A DNA stretch of 64,000 bases from Ctena decussata (lineage: Eukaryota; Mollusca; Bivalvia; Lucinida; Lucinidae): assembly GCA_963989385.1 (NCBI GenBank), contig OZ022506.1, positions 10,993,841 to 11,057,840 on the forward strand. Reading direction: 5' to 3'. The translations under genes and the position numbers were made by a program. Positions within the stretch are counted from its first letter, which is position 1. Each line of letters opens with the position of its first letter. Positions 1 through 12,034 of this stretch are shown here, in pieces. The notes beneath the pieces are model-generated. The model saw only the letters and a list, made by a program, of their open reading frames with translations, was not told the origin of the DNA and made no database searches.

Positions 1-323
1 TCAAATAAGTTTGTGGCTAAAAAGCACTTTTAATGACTGTCATTTCACAATGTGCACAACATGACAACAAAATACAAGAAAATGTTTTATTTTCAATTCT
101 TTGAGATCCAGTACAAGCTAAAACACATGCATTCCTATTATTCTTTTAGTTAAAAATACTTCCTTCAAGAAACAGATGCATGTCAAGAAACTATTGAAAC
201 TATTGCGATATTGGAAACACTATTGCCGATAGTATTGACATTGCAGCTTTCCCTATCGATAGTGACTATTGCCAGTGTCACTATTGCGATATATCGATAG
301 TCCGATGTATTGTTACACCCCTA
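1..323. mobile_element. Right end of a hAT-like DNA transposon or MITE
   Basis: From about 180 the sequence is built of ACTATTG and TATCGATAG steps and it stops at ACACCCCTA, immediately before the 455-bp-family repeat. The reverse complement of that end, TAGGGGTGTAACAATACATC, resembles hAT termini that are common in aquatic animals (recalled, not searched). The other end lies outside the window. No coding region is seen. Confidence 0.4.
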
Positions 324-979
324 ATGCGGGCCCATCATAGTTTATACAAATCATGACCTTGCGTTGACCATGACCTAATTTACGGGATGTTCAACTTTGG
401 TACGTTAGGCTTTTATATCGGAAAACGCTTAAACACTGGATTTCTCAGAAACTATTTAAGTCTAAGGTACAATACTTGGTAGACAGGGTCGACTAAATGA
501 CCAGATGAAGATATTATGTCACTTAAGGTCAAGGTCATTCTGTCAGACCATCCGTCGTCAAGATTTTCACACATCTTCTCCTCTGAAACCACTAGGCCGA
601 TTGAAGCCAAATTTCATATGGAGTCTCAGTGGAATAGGGGAACGAAATTTTATACCCGGGGTCTGGGTCACATGATCAAGATGGCCGCCATGCCCATATA
701 TGGTAAAAACCCTTCAAAAAACTTCTTCTCCAGAACCAAAAGGCCTATGACCTTGAAACTTGGTATGTAGCATTGGGCATGTGGGCTCATCATATTTTAT
801 ACAAATCATGACCTTGTGTTGACCTTGACCTAATTTAGGGCATGGTCAACTTTGGTACGTTAGGCTTTTATATGGGAAAACGCTTAAACAGTGGATTTCT
901 CAGAAACTATTTAAGTATTAGGTACAATACTTGGTATACTTGGTATACATGGTCGACTAAATGACCAGATGAAGATATT
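324..979 (+). repeat. 455-bp-family repeat, left part
   Basis: About 1.4 units of the same family that forms the array at 43.2-46.0 kb, here in the opposite orientation. Landmarks are GACCAGATGAAGATATT at both ends of the complete unit. The unit is cut at 979 by the 6.5-kb transposon and resumes at 7508. The short reading frame at 516-770 recurs in the other copies only because the DNA repeats; I do not call it a gene. Confidence 0.85.
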
Positions 980-2974
980 CACGGGGGTAAATCAATACGT
1001 GAAGGGACATCCTAGTCTTGCTAAATTACGTAAATTTGCTGTAAGTATTGCCACAGTTTTGCGACTCACGGAGTAAAAATCTCATTTCTTTTCAAAAATC
1101 ACATTTGCAATGGTTTTGTCAATGAGCGCACGCTATTTGGTAATAATTTATGTCGACATATATGCAATAGAAACGGGACTGCCGTGTAAATCATGCGAGT
1201 TAATTCGGTCACAAAAGTCGTTCTGTCTGTTGATTTCGAGTACATGTGACTTTGGAACAAATTTAGAAAGGAACCAAAGAAAATGCGAAGATTGGTTTAT
1301 ACTTTTCTTGTTAGTTTAAGCTTTATTTTAATATTCTTTCTGGTCGTAATCAAATTATTTTTCATCGTTTTAAAGAAAAGAGCAATTACGCATTTAATCC
1401 ACCGTTTTGCTTAATGTACGATAAATTTTACAGTATATGCTGTGACATTTTCTTTGATACATCCTGCGTTCTTTTGGCTATAAATCGGCATGCGCTTGGG
1501 GCTCGCTGGTGTCTCTGCTGCATCGCTCCTGTCGTTTACCGACGTACGCCTGTATGTATAGCGTTTGCCCGGAGCAACGCAAATCGACTATGTACGAAAA
1601 TCGGTGCAGTCTGAAAAGGGAGTTTAATTTCAATTTTACAATAAATCTAGTTTAGTTTAAGCATATTTTATTGCTTATACACAATGTACAAGCAAATGGG
1701 TTGGGTCATAAGTCCTTAAAACATTAATTAAGACCCTTCTGTTGTATATGCCCATTTTGCTTAGAATTACCAGTCCCTAACTAAAAAACTGTGCATGGTG
1801 CGCTTCTCGGTCTATTCCTTTCAACAGACGACCTCATTTTTTGTAGAAATTGGTAAACAGCAACTCAACAAAAAACCTTCATGCTTGCTTCGCCGCCCTC
1901 GCCTTTGTTTCGTTCCGGCGAGTTCGGCGTACGCCGGAGGCGTAATCCGGTCATGTGATCTGTTGAAGTCGAATGACTCACCGCTTCACTGTTCACATGA
2001 TGAATACTTATCGAGTGCCTCGCCGCTCGCCGTCAGGGACCGGTGTATCGCCGGCGAAATTTTAAGACACACAGCCTTTCAAGTCAGATTTCTGCTTTAA
2101 ACCCATGTGTACACTGGTGGATTCACGAGTGTATGAGGCGGTGTATATTTTTGTATTAGAAATGCCCTTTCGAGAGTAAACAAGAACCATTTTTTTTCTG
2201 ACCACCGTTGTCACAAAGGATCGGCAATTGTAATGTCGCGGAAAAGCAGGAAACGTTTTTGTTCGGATTATTCTGCAACTTCCCTTCAGTTCTATAACCT
2301 GAAAGTGGATAATTTCCCATTATTCCATGTGCCAAACATGAGAGTTCATACGAGGTGTCTTTCGACTCATGTACGAAGTCGTTGTCCTTTTTTTTATGCC
2401 CTCCCTCCCTCCCTCCCACCATGACTGCCGTTAAGGGTGTTGATATTTGTTTCTATCCGCCTGTCTGTCCATCCGCCTATGCGTCACACGTCTCCATAGT
2501 CCTAATAGTGCACAAAACGTCTAAACACAAATCATTATGTAAAGGTATTTCAACCTTCACGTTTGATAATAAAATGTAGGTTGATGTTCATAAACTGATC
2601 CAAATAGCTGGCAAAAAGTATGAATAAAAAGGCTTTTGAAAGCTACAAGTCGCTCATAAAAATATGATTTACCTTTTCTAATTTCCGGTTGAGTGATGCA
2701 ATATAAACAAAAGCGTGAAAGTGAATGGGGCCCCACCCTTGCACATTGTAGTTTTACCATTTTATTCAAGTACATGAAATCGAAAGTAGATTATTTTAGT
2801 TGCCGACTAAAATGACCTAAATAATAATTCAAACCCTTTTTATGTGAAATTCATGGATGTTTCATTTGTTTAAGTTGGCAAATCGCGGTCATTTGCATTG
2901 AAAAAACTATGACCAGAAGCTTGCAGCGATATCTTGTGATAAATTTCTTCATGTTCATAGGGCAATAGGGCCAT

Positions 2975-3570
2975 TATGTTATAGAGTTTGTATAATCGAC
3001 TCCTGTCATTTTAATGCGTGCTTTTCAAACTTTAAACATATGTTGCAGACATAATAAAAATGGGCATGCGTGTTTTTAAAGGAAGTAAAATTAGTTTTGA
3101 CAGAATTAAGGCCTTTTGAGACTCTCTGTTTGGACAACTTTTTGTATTATAGGGTATGAAATTTGTGTAATCAACTCCTCCTACATTTGTCAATGGATTC
3201 TTTCCAAACTTTGTACACATAATAAGAGTATAATGAAAATGTGTATGTTATATATATTAACGGAGATAAAATGAATTCTGACAGAATAAAAGCCTTTTGA
3301 ACGTTGTCATTTCTGGCAGATATTTTGCACATGATACCGAGTTTGTGTATTCAACTCTTTTCACAGTTTTCAACGGATTTTCTTCAAACTTTGTGCTTAT
3401 GTTTGGGGCATAAGAAGGTTGCTTTTCGATGGAGATAACATTTATTTTATCAGAATTACGACCTCTTGAACTTAGTCAATATGTGTAGTTTTTTGCATTA
3501 TAGAATTTTGAGTTTTGTGTAGTCAACTCCTTTCACAGATTTTAATATATGTTTGAGCGTTTGCATAATC
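2975..3570 (+). repeat. Degenerate ~175-bp tandem repeat
   Basis: Three units are recognisable from phrases close to AATTAAGGCCTTTTGA, TTGTGTAATCAACTCCT and TCTTCAAACTTTGTG, spaced 170-180 bp. The segment lies inside the 6.5-kb element. No coding potential was recognised. Confidence 0.6.
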
Positions 3571-4465
3571 ATAATGCAAATACAGTAACCGCCTTTTTGA
3601 GCGCCCGGTGCTCTAAACTATTTCGAAATGGAGGCAAATACTTGTAGAAATCATTCTGTCTTATAAGCGCACATCGAATTAATTTATATATTTAAATTGA
3701 AACATAGGAGAAAAGCTGCTTATTTCATAGGATAGAGTAGCTTAACGAATGAAAACTGAAAGAGTCAATATCATTTTCAGGTCTTGTAAACAAACAAACG
3801 AAAGAATAAACCAGTATAAATATGTACACTTACAGCCATATGCCTCAGTAATTATCATGATATGCAATTAAAGTGTTGAATCTTAGGCCAATTCATAGAC
3901 TTGTGAATCCGCCATATACATGGCTTAAAATCCTGAAGAAATCTGACTTTATGTCAAAGAAAATGTTACACTATAGACTGTTAAATGTATCGTACATTAA
4001 GCAAAACGGTAACTTAAATGCGCAGTTGTTCTTTTCCTTAAAACGATGAAAAATAATTTGATTACGACCAGAAAGAATATCACCTATTCTCAGAATAGAC
4101 AAACAAGTGTTAATATTTGGTGTCTTATAGGCTAAACGCTTATTCAAAAACATTTCACATGGCTTAAACATACTTCCATTCCAGCTGAGAGATGTGTTCT
4201 TCATTTTCAGTTGCGAATTAAAGCATCACATTGACAAGTCTTTCCATTCTCGATGCTTAAACAGGCCAAAATTGGCATAAAGCGCGTGTCTTTCTGTATG
4301 GTACAAACAAGTGCATCCCCTTTTCCACAAAATATATGTGAAATGTAATGAAATTATGTTTCTAAAGTGAACAGAATATGTAAATAGGCAAACCTAAAAT
4401 ACTGTTTTATAAATCACGCCTCCCTGGGGAAAACTTTTTTCTCATCTGCACTGTCGCCAAGTTGT

Positions 4466-6620
4466 ATGTAAGCTACGTTACCCGCATGATACTGAATAGT
4501 TAGCAAGTAACAAACAAGGGTTTCGCTTCCAAGTAAATCTTTAAAACAAACATATATGATTGTCAAATTCGATAGCAACTATATGGATGCATTGACCGCT
4601 TAAAATTTGAAGATTTTTTTTCTCTGAAAATTACGCGTTTAGCAGAATGGCTAAGGATGTAAGCTACGTTATCGCAATTGTGAAAAAACTACAGAAAAAG
4701 TGGGAATGATGGTACATTTATGATCGATATGCTTACAAGGGTAGTGCAAAACTAACAAAAGCTTTCGACTTGCTACTTCGTTTATTTAAGTATGCATAAT
4801 TATATCGTATGATGTAAGCTACGTTATGTAAGCTACGTTATGAGTATTTTGCCCTTGCTCCAGAACTGCTGTTGAAGTTATCCCAAATAAAAATTACAGC
4901 AGTTAGTGTTCTTAATCTTACATATTCTCTGTTTAAAACTTCCTACTCCCGGTTTACACAGTTGTGTCGTCTGATAATTGTCGATTTTCTGATTCCCATT
5001 ATTGTTACACTGAGCATCCTAGTTTAGATAAGTAAAATTAACTTTGTGACTTTGTATGAAAATATTTATCATATGATTATATTAAATGTGCTGACATGCT
5101 AACTTCATAAGAAATAAGACGAACTCGCGAGCTTATAAAAGCCAAGCCAGCTTTTTATGCAGTTATACTTATTCAACATTGAAAACGCAGAATAGGAGCG
5201 AATTCTCTCATTTAAGAGAATAGCCACTAATGAGGTTCCGCTCTTGTTAGAATTTGCTCCTTTGAGCAAATTACCTCTTGTTTGAGTAGACTCCATGCGG
5301 ATATGGATCTCTCGTCCAGGGAAACAAACAGGATTTCACATAGGTTGTTCCCCTTTCTGACAGTGGCGGAAAACTTGAAGGTATAACCATGCACCACAAT
5401 TAAGATACAATTGCTCCAATGAATTAAAGTAGACAACTTCAAAACAAAGTAAGGCACTAGTTATTCATGGTTACATAGCTTACCAACTGCTTTCTCAACG
5501 GATATTCTTTTCTCATTATGTTCCTCAAGCAAAGGCGGGGGGAGGTGGGGGAGGGGGCGGGGACCGGCAACTATTGTTGCAGTACAGATCATGTTGGTGT
5601 CGGCCTCTGTTGCCATACTCCGATACCAGTGACGGCATAGACCTGTTACTATAGCAACTGAGAGTTCATACTGATGTCCTCTAAACGTCATTCTGCGCGC
5701 TCTTTGGAAATACTCTTAGGAAATACACGTATCCTAGCAGAGGCACTTTACTGAGTGGTCTTCGAAACTACAAGTATCCTAGCAGATGTACTATACTGAG
5801 CGCTTTTTGAAAATTCAAGTATGCCAGGTCAGCGCTTCGAGAAAACACCAGTTTCCTAGCAGACGCACAACACTGAGTTATTCCATAGGCGCTGTGGTAA
5901 AATAATTAAGACGTCGTTGGTACCTGAGCATGGCAATGTTCTGACAATTTTCAATGGCACTGAAAAATGAGATCCTTTCAACAGAAACTTCAAATTTTCT
6001 CAAACATATAATTATTCTCGATTCATTTAATTCCGTGTTTCATATGACCTTCTTCATTGCCTAGTCATTTGATGTGTAAGTAATGTTACCAATATATAAT
6101 GGACAGATATCAAATTGGTGTACAATTCCTTCTACACTTGGTATAAACTATGGTAACCTATGCATATGAATTAAAGGTCTAACGCCACTACAAAGAATAG
6201 TGGGTGGGATCACCTGAAAATTACAGCAGGCTTGTTCATTTAATTTGATAGCGTACCCTACAAATTCACTGTAGTCTTGTAGTATACAAAGTATTTAAAT
6301 TGTTTGAAACAATGATAGAAAAAAAATGTTATACAAAATCACTAAAAAGAGTATATGTAACTTTTGCAAAAAGGCTAACGCTGTTGACAGTGACACTAAT
6401 ATATATGCTTCTATCAGTATACGAATCAGTACTAGTGCCCTTTCTGTGATATAATTTTATGTTTTTGAGTTAATGAAATTGGTTACGCAGTTTTAAAAAT
6501 TGTTAATAACAAGTTATATTATTCTCAGTAAGAATAGAATACATTTTTAGTTTTATTGATGTTTAGATTTTTATATCTTTTGTTTGCTTGTTATACTTTC
6601 TTGTTATGTAAGCTACGTTA
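4466..6620 (+). repeat. Five copies of a 15-nt motif ATGTAAGCTACGTTA
   Basis: Perfect copies at 4466-4480, 4657-4671, 4812-4826, 4826-4840 (sharing one base with the previous copy) and 6606-6620, all in the same orientation and all within the 3.1-kb element. I saw no copy elsewhere in the window. Repeated subterminal motifs are often transposase-binding sites in DNA transposons; that role is inference here. Confidence 0.85.
5534..5563 (+). other. G-quadruplex-prone G-rich run
   Basis: Six G runs of two to six bases separated by single bases, inside an otherwise AT-rich element. The base pattern fits an intramolecular G-quadruplex on the plus strand. Confidence 0.6.
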
Positions 6621-7507
6621 CCCAAGTAAATTTATTCTACAGCTGTTACTTTTTTTCTATTATCTTATTTCTTTCCTTGCTAATTTCACACGCATTGGTA
6701 CTGGAACCCGTTGAAAATATTCACTAGAGCCTCTTTCGTTTTGCTCTGACGAAAAAGAAAGTCAATGCTTTGTGCCTGTTTAGAGTCAACTAATGCATGA
6801 GTACATGCACTTTTTAACATTCAAATCGTTTGGGATTTGTTAGTTTAGTAGTATCTACTGTTTTACTTTGAACAACATTTTAATGTGCTAAAATGTTTCA
6901 CAAACATCACTTTCTCATGTACATTATTTGCAGTTTTACTAACGAAGGGTTAGACCTTATATTTACTCCCTTAGTGTACCCCCTGGCCTCTGGAGAGGCT
7001 GGAAGCTAATTACAGAATCCACTCTGAATGCAGATATTTTGACATATGATTCTTAAGATATATTATGATGCATGAAATAAAGAAAATTTGCATTTCCCCC
7101 AAAAAATTAATTTCACGTTTTTATAAACTTATTGCGCGCCTACTCTGAGAACAGGTGATATTGAAACGAAGTTTAAACAAGAAAAGTATAAACCAATCTT
7201 CGCATCTTCTTTGGTTCCTTTCTAACTTTGTTCCAAAGTCACATGTACTCGAAATCAACAGACAGAACGTCATTTATGACCGAATTAACTCGCATGATTT
7301 ACACGGAAGTACCGTTTCTATTGCGTATATGTCGACATAAATTATTACCAAATAGCGTGCGCTCACTGACAAAACCATTGCTAATGTGGGGTTTGAAAAA
7401 AATGAGATTTTTACTCTGTGAGTCGCAAAACTGTGGCAATACTTACAACAAATTTACGTAATTTAGCAAGACTAGGATGTCTCTTCACGTATTGATTTAC
7501 CCCCGTG

Positions 7508-8053
7508 ATATTATGTCACTAAAGGTCAAGGTCATTCCGTCAGACCATCCGTCGTCAAGATTTTCAAACATCTTCTCCTCTGAAACCACTGGGCCGATTG
7601 AAGCCAAATTTCATCTGAAATCTTAGTGGGAAGGGGGACTGAAAGTTTATACCCGGGGTCTGGGTCACATGACCAAGATGGCCACCATGCCCATACATGG
7701 TAAAAACCCTTCAAAAATCTTCTTCTCTAGAACCAAAAGGCCTATGACCTTGAAACTTGGTATGTAGCATCGGGCATGCGGGCCCATCATAGTTTATACA
7801 AATGATGACCATGTGTTGACCTTGAATTAATTTACGACATGTTCAACTTTGGTACGTTAGGCTTTTATATGGGAAACCGCTTATACAGTGGATTTCTCAG
7901 AAACTATTTAAGTCTTAGGTACAATACATGTTATACATGGTCGACTAAATGACCAGATGAAGATATTATGTCACTGAAAGGTCAAGGTCTTTTGGCCACT
8001 TGACCTGAGCATATACTGGCAGGTGAGCGATCGTTGCCCTTGGGCGACTTGTT
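7508..8053 (+). repeat. 455-bp-family repeat, right part
   Basis: Continues the unit cut at 979. ATATT recurs at 7963, exactly 455 bp after 7508. The right end, GCGATCGTTGCCCTTGGGCG, is the inverted form of the left edge of the array at 43217, so both loci preserve the same family boundary. Confidence 0.85.
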
Positions 8054-8163
8054 GAAGGACTTTCATTGCCAAGAAAGTCACATAAGTTGTTTCCTCATGT
8101 AAATATGGTAGAAAAGCTTGGAGTTCTATCCTGCTATCTTTCCAGACGTGTCTGTGCATTGGC

Positions 8164-8366
8164 CAGAGCTCTAGATAAGAGGGAGTATTTGATGATAATT
8201 AGGGAAAATTTTTGTTAATTCTACATAAAAAGATATGTTGTGACCCCTCATCTGAACCGTCTCATCGAGACGGTTCAGATGAGGGGTCACAACATATTGT
8301 TTCGACGAGAAATAAGAAAAATTATCCTTAATTATCATCAAATACTCCCTCTTATCTAGAGCTCTG
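8164..8366. mobile_element. 203-bp foldback MITE (CAGAGCTCTAGATAAGAGGG), copy 1
   Basis: The whole element is one imperfect palindrome. It begins CAGAGCTCTAG, ends CTAGAGCTCTG, and its centre is ATATGTTGTGACCCCTC and its complement around a GAGACGGTTC stem. The flanks ATTGGC and ATTGAC could be an eroded duplication. Copy 2 has the same length at 9767. The stretch 8370-9020 after it has nothing I recognise. Confidence 0.85.
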
Positions 8367-9023
8367 ATTGACTTCCGTCAGAGTGTGGAATTGCATTGAC
8401 TGATCATGCTTGGCTGTTTGGTAATAGTTATACCATGGTTTGTCCGCCTCTACGAGGAGTTAACACAAGCGCTTAAATGAATGGATTATCTTCCATACAG
8501 GTGGAAAAATCAGGGTAGAACTATTTCATACCACCCTTATCAGTGTAGACCTTTCTCGTTATGAAATATTTTGTGTTAAAGATTGTGTTTCTGGTAAGAG
8601 TGGTATAATCTGTGTTAGTGGACAGGAGGCAGTCCACACAATTTGGTTGCTTATATTACACTGCATTGTTTCCCTCCGTTCTCTAGACCATCGGACGTTC
8701 TTTTGCACGTTATGCCACTTATTGGGTAAGGATGTCACCTCTGATTTATGTTGCTGTTATCCAGTTTGTCTAGCATAAAGGCTGTTCAAATTCTCCATGA
8801 AGTTCTATTTTAGTGACAAAGGTTTTTTTTCTGTTAGCCAATATATTTAGGTAGTGTGGAATTCAACATTGCTTTAGTTCTTTCCCTGTAGGAAACCATG
8901 TAGAATATGTAGTAACTTTTAACATTTTATTTCAGTGAGATAATCACTCATTAGAGATGTTTCCATAAAGATGTTTTGATAATGACAATGCATACATGTA
9001 TTAATGTTTTTTTTTCCATACAG

Positions 9024-9235
9024 TACAAGTGAGTCAGCAAAGGGAGAGAACTGTTGAAGCCCCAAAAGAAAGGCCGGGTACCAGAAGAACATCTGAGATG
9101 AAACAATTGTATGGGAAGGGAGCCGCTATGATTCATGGCATGGAAACAGCATTACAAATGACTTTTGATAGGAATAAAGACCTTAAACAACCTAAACTGT
9201 GGCCAAATATGCCCCTTAAAATTGTTTTCAATTGA
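9024..9235 (+). CDS. Probable terminal exon of an unrecognised host gene
   Basis: A strong acceptor (a T-run then CCATACAG) ends at 9023, and the exon runs open to TGA at 9233-9235. The first two bases complete a split codon (phase 1 intron). The exon encodes about 70 residues: a charged lead ([18 protein letters not shown]), then a segment containing [20 protein letters not shown], and a C-terminus with LWPNMPLKI. The composition looks like a conserved compact protein tail, not like a repeat, and this stretch is not part of any repeat family seen here. I do not recognise the family. Upstream exons were not found within 0-9 kb, which is almost all transposon, so they probably lie left of the window. 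A possible ATTAAA signal lies near 9524. It converges on the minus-strand sulfotransferase gene. Confidence 0.5.
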
Positions 9236-9689
9236 AATAGATGTTTGTCAGTTTGTTTTACACATTCAGACAATAATACACCAGGGCTGGTGTATCAAAG
9301 CATTGTTAGCCTAATGAGCTCATTAAGAGGTCAACTCGTTATGTGTTTTACAATTTTATAGCCAAATACACTGATATTTTATGTTGAAAATATGCGAGAA
9401 AAGCTTCTCACATTTTTTCAACAAAAAATATTGAGTTATTAATGTTTGAAGTTTTAATGTCACATTAAGTAATGATGTTGTTAGTTTTGAACAACCGGGC
9501 CCTGTACTATTTCATGGTGGATTAAACAACAGCCCTACAATACTCTTGAAATTCTCAGTTTTTGGATTACATGTAATGAAAAGTATTTCCCAGAATCACC
9601 CAAAACTGTAGGAAATTTTGTATTCTGTAATGTATGACAGAATATTAGTGCAGTGTAATGTTTTATGTTCTGAATGTGCATTTGATGAC

Positions 9690-10170
9690 CCTCTAAAACA
9701 TCAGAGAGGCCCTAGGTCAAGTGGTTAGAGTGACTCGGTTATGGTGCAGAAGGTCGCCGACAGGTTCAGAGCTCTAGATAAGAGGGCGTATTTGATGATA
9801 ATTAGGGATAATTTTTCTTATTTCTCATTCAAACCATATGTTGTGACCCCTCATCTGAACCGTCTCGTCGAGACAGTTCAGATGAGGGGTCACAACATAT
9901 GTTTTTATGCAGATTTCGCGAAAATTATCCCTAATTATCACCAAATACTCCCTCTTATCTAGAGCTCTGAGGTTGTGAGATCACGCCCAGGTTTCGCCAT
10001 CAGACAACTGGAAAACTCCCTCTGTCAGCCCAGCAGTAAACGGGTACCTTTTTTGAATCAGGGAAGGATAAAGCAGGGAAAGGAGAGGGATGGGCTCTGC
10101 CTTTCATCAGCTGTGCCCAAGTTACAGTGGGTCTCTAACCCCCATTGCCCCTACAGCTATTTGGCTATGG
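9690..10170 (+). mobile_element. tRNA-derived SINE-like element, split by a MITE
   Basis: The segment before the MITE contains AGGTCAAGTGGTTAGAGTG, which looks like a tRNA A box. The segment after it resumes at AGGTTGTGAGATC in the B-box position, followed by a non-coding body. Its ends are not defined by a duplication that I can see. Confidence 0.45.
9767..9969. mobile_element. 203-bp foldback MITE, copy 2
   Basis: Same family and same length as 8164-8366, with perfect outer inverted repeats. It is flanked by the direct repeat AGGTT (9762-9766 and 9970-9974). It has inserted into the B-box region of a SINE-like element, so it is younger than that element. Confidence 0.9.
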
Positions 10171-10454
10171 GAAACCTTTGCCTTTTGCTACTCTATAACA
10201 TTGGCTTTAAGTTTCAAATCATTCTAATCATTTGCAAACTGCAAATTCCTTGACTTCATCTGAATGTCTGGATTGATACTATCTGGATGCTGCTTGTAGT
10301 GTTAGGTCAAGGTCAGATTTGAATGTAGAAATTTTGTATAAAGTTAAGTTTTCATTGGCATATATTCCAAGAATCCTTGAAATGTGCGACTAGACTGACT
10401 ATTGGGTTTAATATAAATTGTCTGTCCAGCCATCTTTTCATTCATATATATATA

Positions 10455-10712
10455 CCCTAATGTGCTTAAATATTGGGACACCTCAAACCATTAATTTTCC
10501 ATTTGGGACATATACTTAAATATTGGGACACCTCAAACCATTAATTTTCCATTTGGGACATATGGAAAATTAATGGGCTTTATGTGTCCCAATATTTAAG
10601 TATATGTCCCAAATGGAAAACTAATGGTTTTTAGGTGTCCCAATATTTAAACATATGTCCCAAATGGAAAATTAATGGGTTTTAGGTGTCCCAATATTTA
10701 AGCATATTAGGG
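10455..10712. mobile_element. 258-bp foldback MITE with TA target site
   Basis: Inverted ends CCCTAATGTGCTTAAATATT and its near-complement are flanked by TA on both sides. The inside consists of a roughly 60-bp unit (AATATTGGGACACCTC, ATTAATTTTCCATTTGGGA) present twice forward and then three times inverted, so it folds into several alternative hairpins. The TA duplication suggests mobilisation by a Tc1/mariner-like transposase (inference). Confidence 0.8.
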
Positions 10713-10930
10713 TATCATTTATCCTTTTATTAAAGTATGTACTGAGTTTGATCTCATTTCACAGTGGCTCTGGTCTCGGGTACACATGAGCCCCTGCTCG
10801 TTTGCCCAAGTTCTTCTTAAGATGTGGGATGGCATGTGCTCCCACTTTAGGCAAAATGGTACACTTTCAAAGTTTCAGTGGAAGCAACACTGCCATTTTT
10901 CATTTTTGCCTTCCATCAGAAAAATTATGG

Positions 10931-10989
10931 TCAACTCATGAAGGAAAGCATTTGCTCCATAGGAGCAAATTCTTTCTTTCATGAGTCGA
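10931..10989. repeat. Hairpin with ATTTGCTCC/GGAGCAAAT stem
   Basis: About 27-bp arms (TCAACTCATGAAGGAAAGC and its complement) close on CATTTGCTCCATAGGAGCAA. A second hairpin with the same apical stem lies at 42537-42585. Confidence 0.6.
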
Positions 10990-11106
10990 CTTCATTTCAG
11001 AAGAGCTTTTTCATCTGTGAAAGCAAACAGGAAGTCACAAAAGTTGTTTCCCTTTGTGAAATCTTGAAAAACATGCAAGTGAAACCATACACCTTAACAT
11101 ACCAAA

Positions 11107-11215
11107 AATGAAAATAGTTGAATTTGCAAACAGTCTAGATCCAGATGTGGTGACTCATAATGAGCCACTTCCTCTGGACCTTCACTATTTGCTCTCTAGT
11201 ATTTGAATATTTGAA
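11107..11215. repeat. Palindromic repeat family with GTAGATCCAGATGAGGTGGC core
   Basis: A degenerate hairpin: GAATTTGCAAACAGTCTAGA, a central stem with CTCATAATGAG, then TATTTGCTCTCTAGTATTTG. The best copy is at 41143-41355. Other partial copies lie near 12735-12830, 16055-16160, 16505-16605 and 24520-24622, two of them on either side of the sulfotransferase end exons. All are non-coding. Confidence 0.65.
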
Positions 11216-11726
11216 GAAAAAAAGATAGGTAATGATCAGGAATTAATAAAATCAAATCCCACATCCTGCTGTCAAACCAAAAGGGGAAGAAGTACACACA
11301 CAAAAAATGACAAAGTTCACGAAAGACATGAATGATAGCCCGAATGAGCAGCTCCTTTCCAAACAGGTGGTCATTCAGCTACTCTAATTAAAAGCAGCAG
11401 CAACGTCTATTTTGACATATTTTTTATTTCAAAATGCAAAACAAAACAAAAGAGAAAGCAGAATGGGCATCTATTTGGGTGACAAGACTGCTAGAGACGG
11501 TAGACAAGTGGACATAACAACATGTAACACTGAGGAACAACAACAGAAGTACCGCCTTGAAACAGCAAAAAATTAATGGACTCACAATATAATAATATGC
11601 AGATATAAATTTTATGGTCTGCTCTTTTTGGGCTTTTAGGGCAAAGATGATATTAATCCAACATTGTTTCAGTGTTGTGTAAGTCTTGGAGATATATAGA
11701 GAGCCAATCAGAGATTGAAAACAAAT

Positions 11727-11962
11727 GAGCCACGACACGACAAAACCAACAATGTGGTTGTGCGCCCAGCACAGACTCAGATCAGCCTGGGCATCCTCCC
11801 AGTGTGATCAGAGTCTTCGCTGTCCGCATGAAGATAGCTTAGGCCCTTAGCTACCTTTTGAGCACTAAACGAAGTGTTTGATCAAACTGGGTGGCTTCCT
11901 AGGCTGATCTGAGTCTTCCCCAGGCGCACAACCACATTGTTGGTTTTGTCGTGTTGCGGCTC
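11727..11962. mobile_element. 236-bp GAGCC-type MITE, copy A
   Basis: Inverted ends of about 43 bp (GAGCCACGACACGACAAAAC, then CCAACAATGTGGTTGTGCGC and their complements) are flanked by AAAT on both sides (11723-11726 and 11963-11966). The interior holds an AGATCAGCCTGGGCATCC / TGATCAGAGTCTTCGCTGTC module that is also partly inverted. This is the most numerous MITE in the window, with eight recognisable copies. Confidence 0.85.
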
Positions 11963-12034
11963 AAATATATTTGCATTATTGATTAAAAAAAAAAACCTTT
12001 TGAAATTATCTGTTTTATTTGCATGAATGTACAG

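Larger units (their letters stand above)
4081..7157. mobile_element. 3.1-kb TIR element nested in the right arm of the 6.5-kb element
   Basis: The left terminus CACCTATTCTCAGAATAG is the inverted copy (two mismatches) of the right terminus CTACTCTGAGAACAGGTG. The flanks are ATAT on both sides (4077-4080 and 7158-7161). Excising the element with one ATAT restores the match between the right arm and the left arm of the host element near 1330-1440. It carries five same-strand copies of a 15-nt motif and a G-rich run, and no transposase reading frame was found. The superfamily is not assigned. Confidence 0.8.
980..7507. mobile_element. 6.5-kb foldback/TIR DNA element inserted in the 455-bp repeat
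   Basis: Starts CACGGGGGTAAATCAATACG at 980 and ends with the inverted copy at 7507. It is flanked by the 5-bp duplication ATATT (975-979 and 7508-7512), and removing it rejoins the 455-bp repeat exactly. The long inverted arms are 980 to about 1440 on the left, and on the right 7507 down to 7162 continuing at 4076 down to about 3970, because a second element (4081-7157) sits inside the right arm. The interior 1440-2970 has no recognisable coding domain, only a CCCT run near 2400. No transposase was seen, so the element is probably non-autonomous. Confidence 0.8.

Noticed and set aside
516..770. 84-codon frame beginning MSLKVKV, repeated at 43534-43740 and 45306-45560
   Set aside because: It is the translation of the 455-bp repeat; its recurrence follows DNA identity, it has no known domain, and several units break it.
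1795..2100. 101-codon frame in the 6.5-kb element
   Set aside because: No domain, no splice or start context, and atypical composition; probably chance.
11424..11738. 104-codon minus-strand frame with hydrophobic stretches
   Set aside because: It runs into the MITE end and has no family resemblance; T-rich DNA gives Leu/Phe/Ser by chance.
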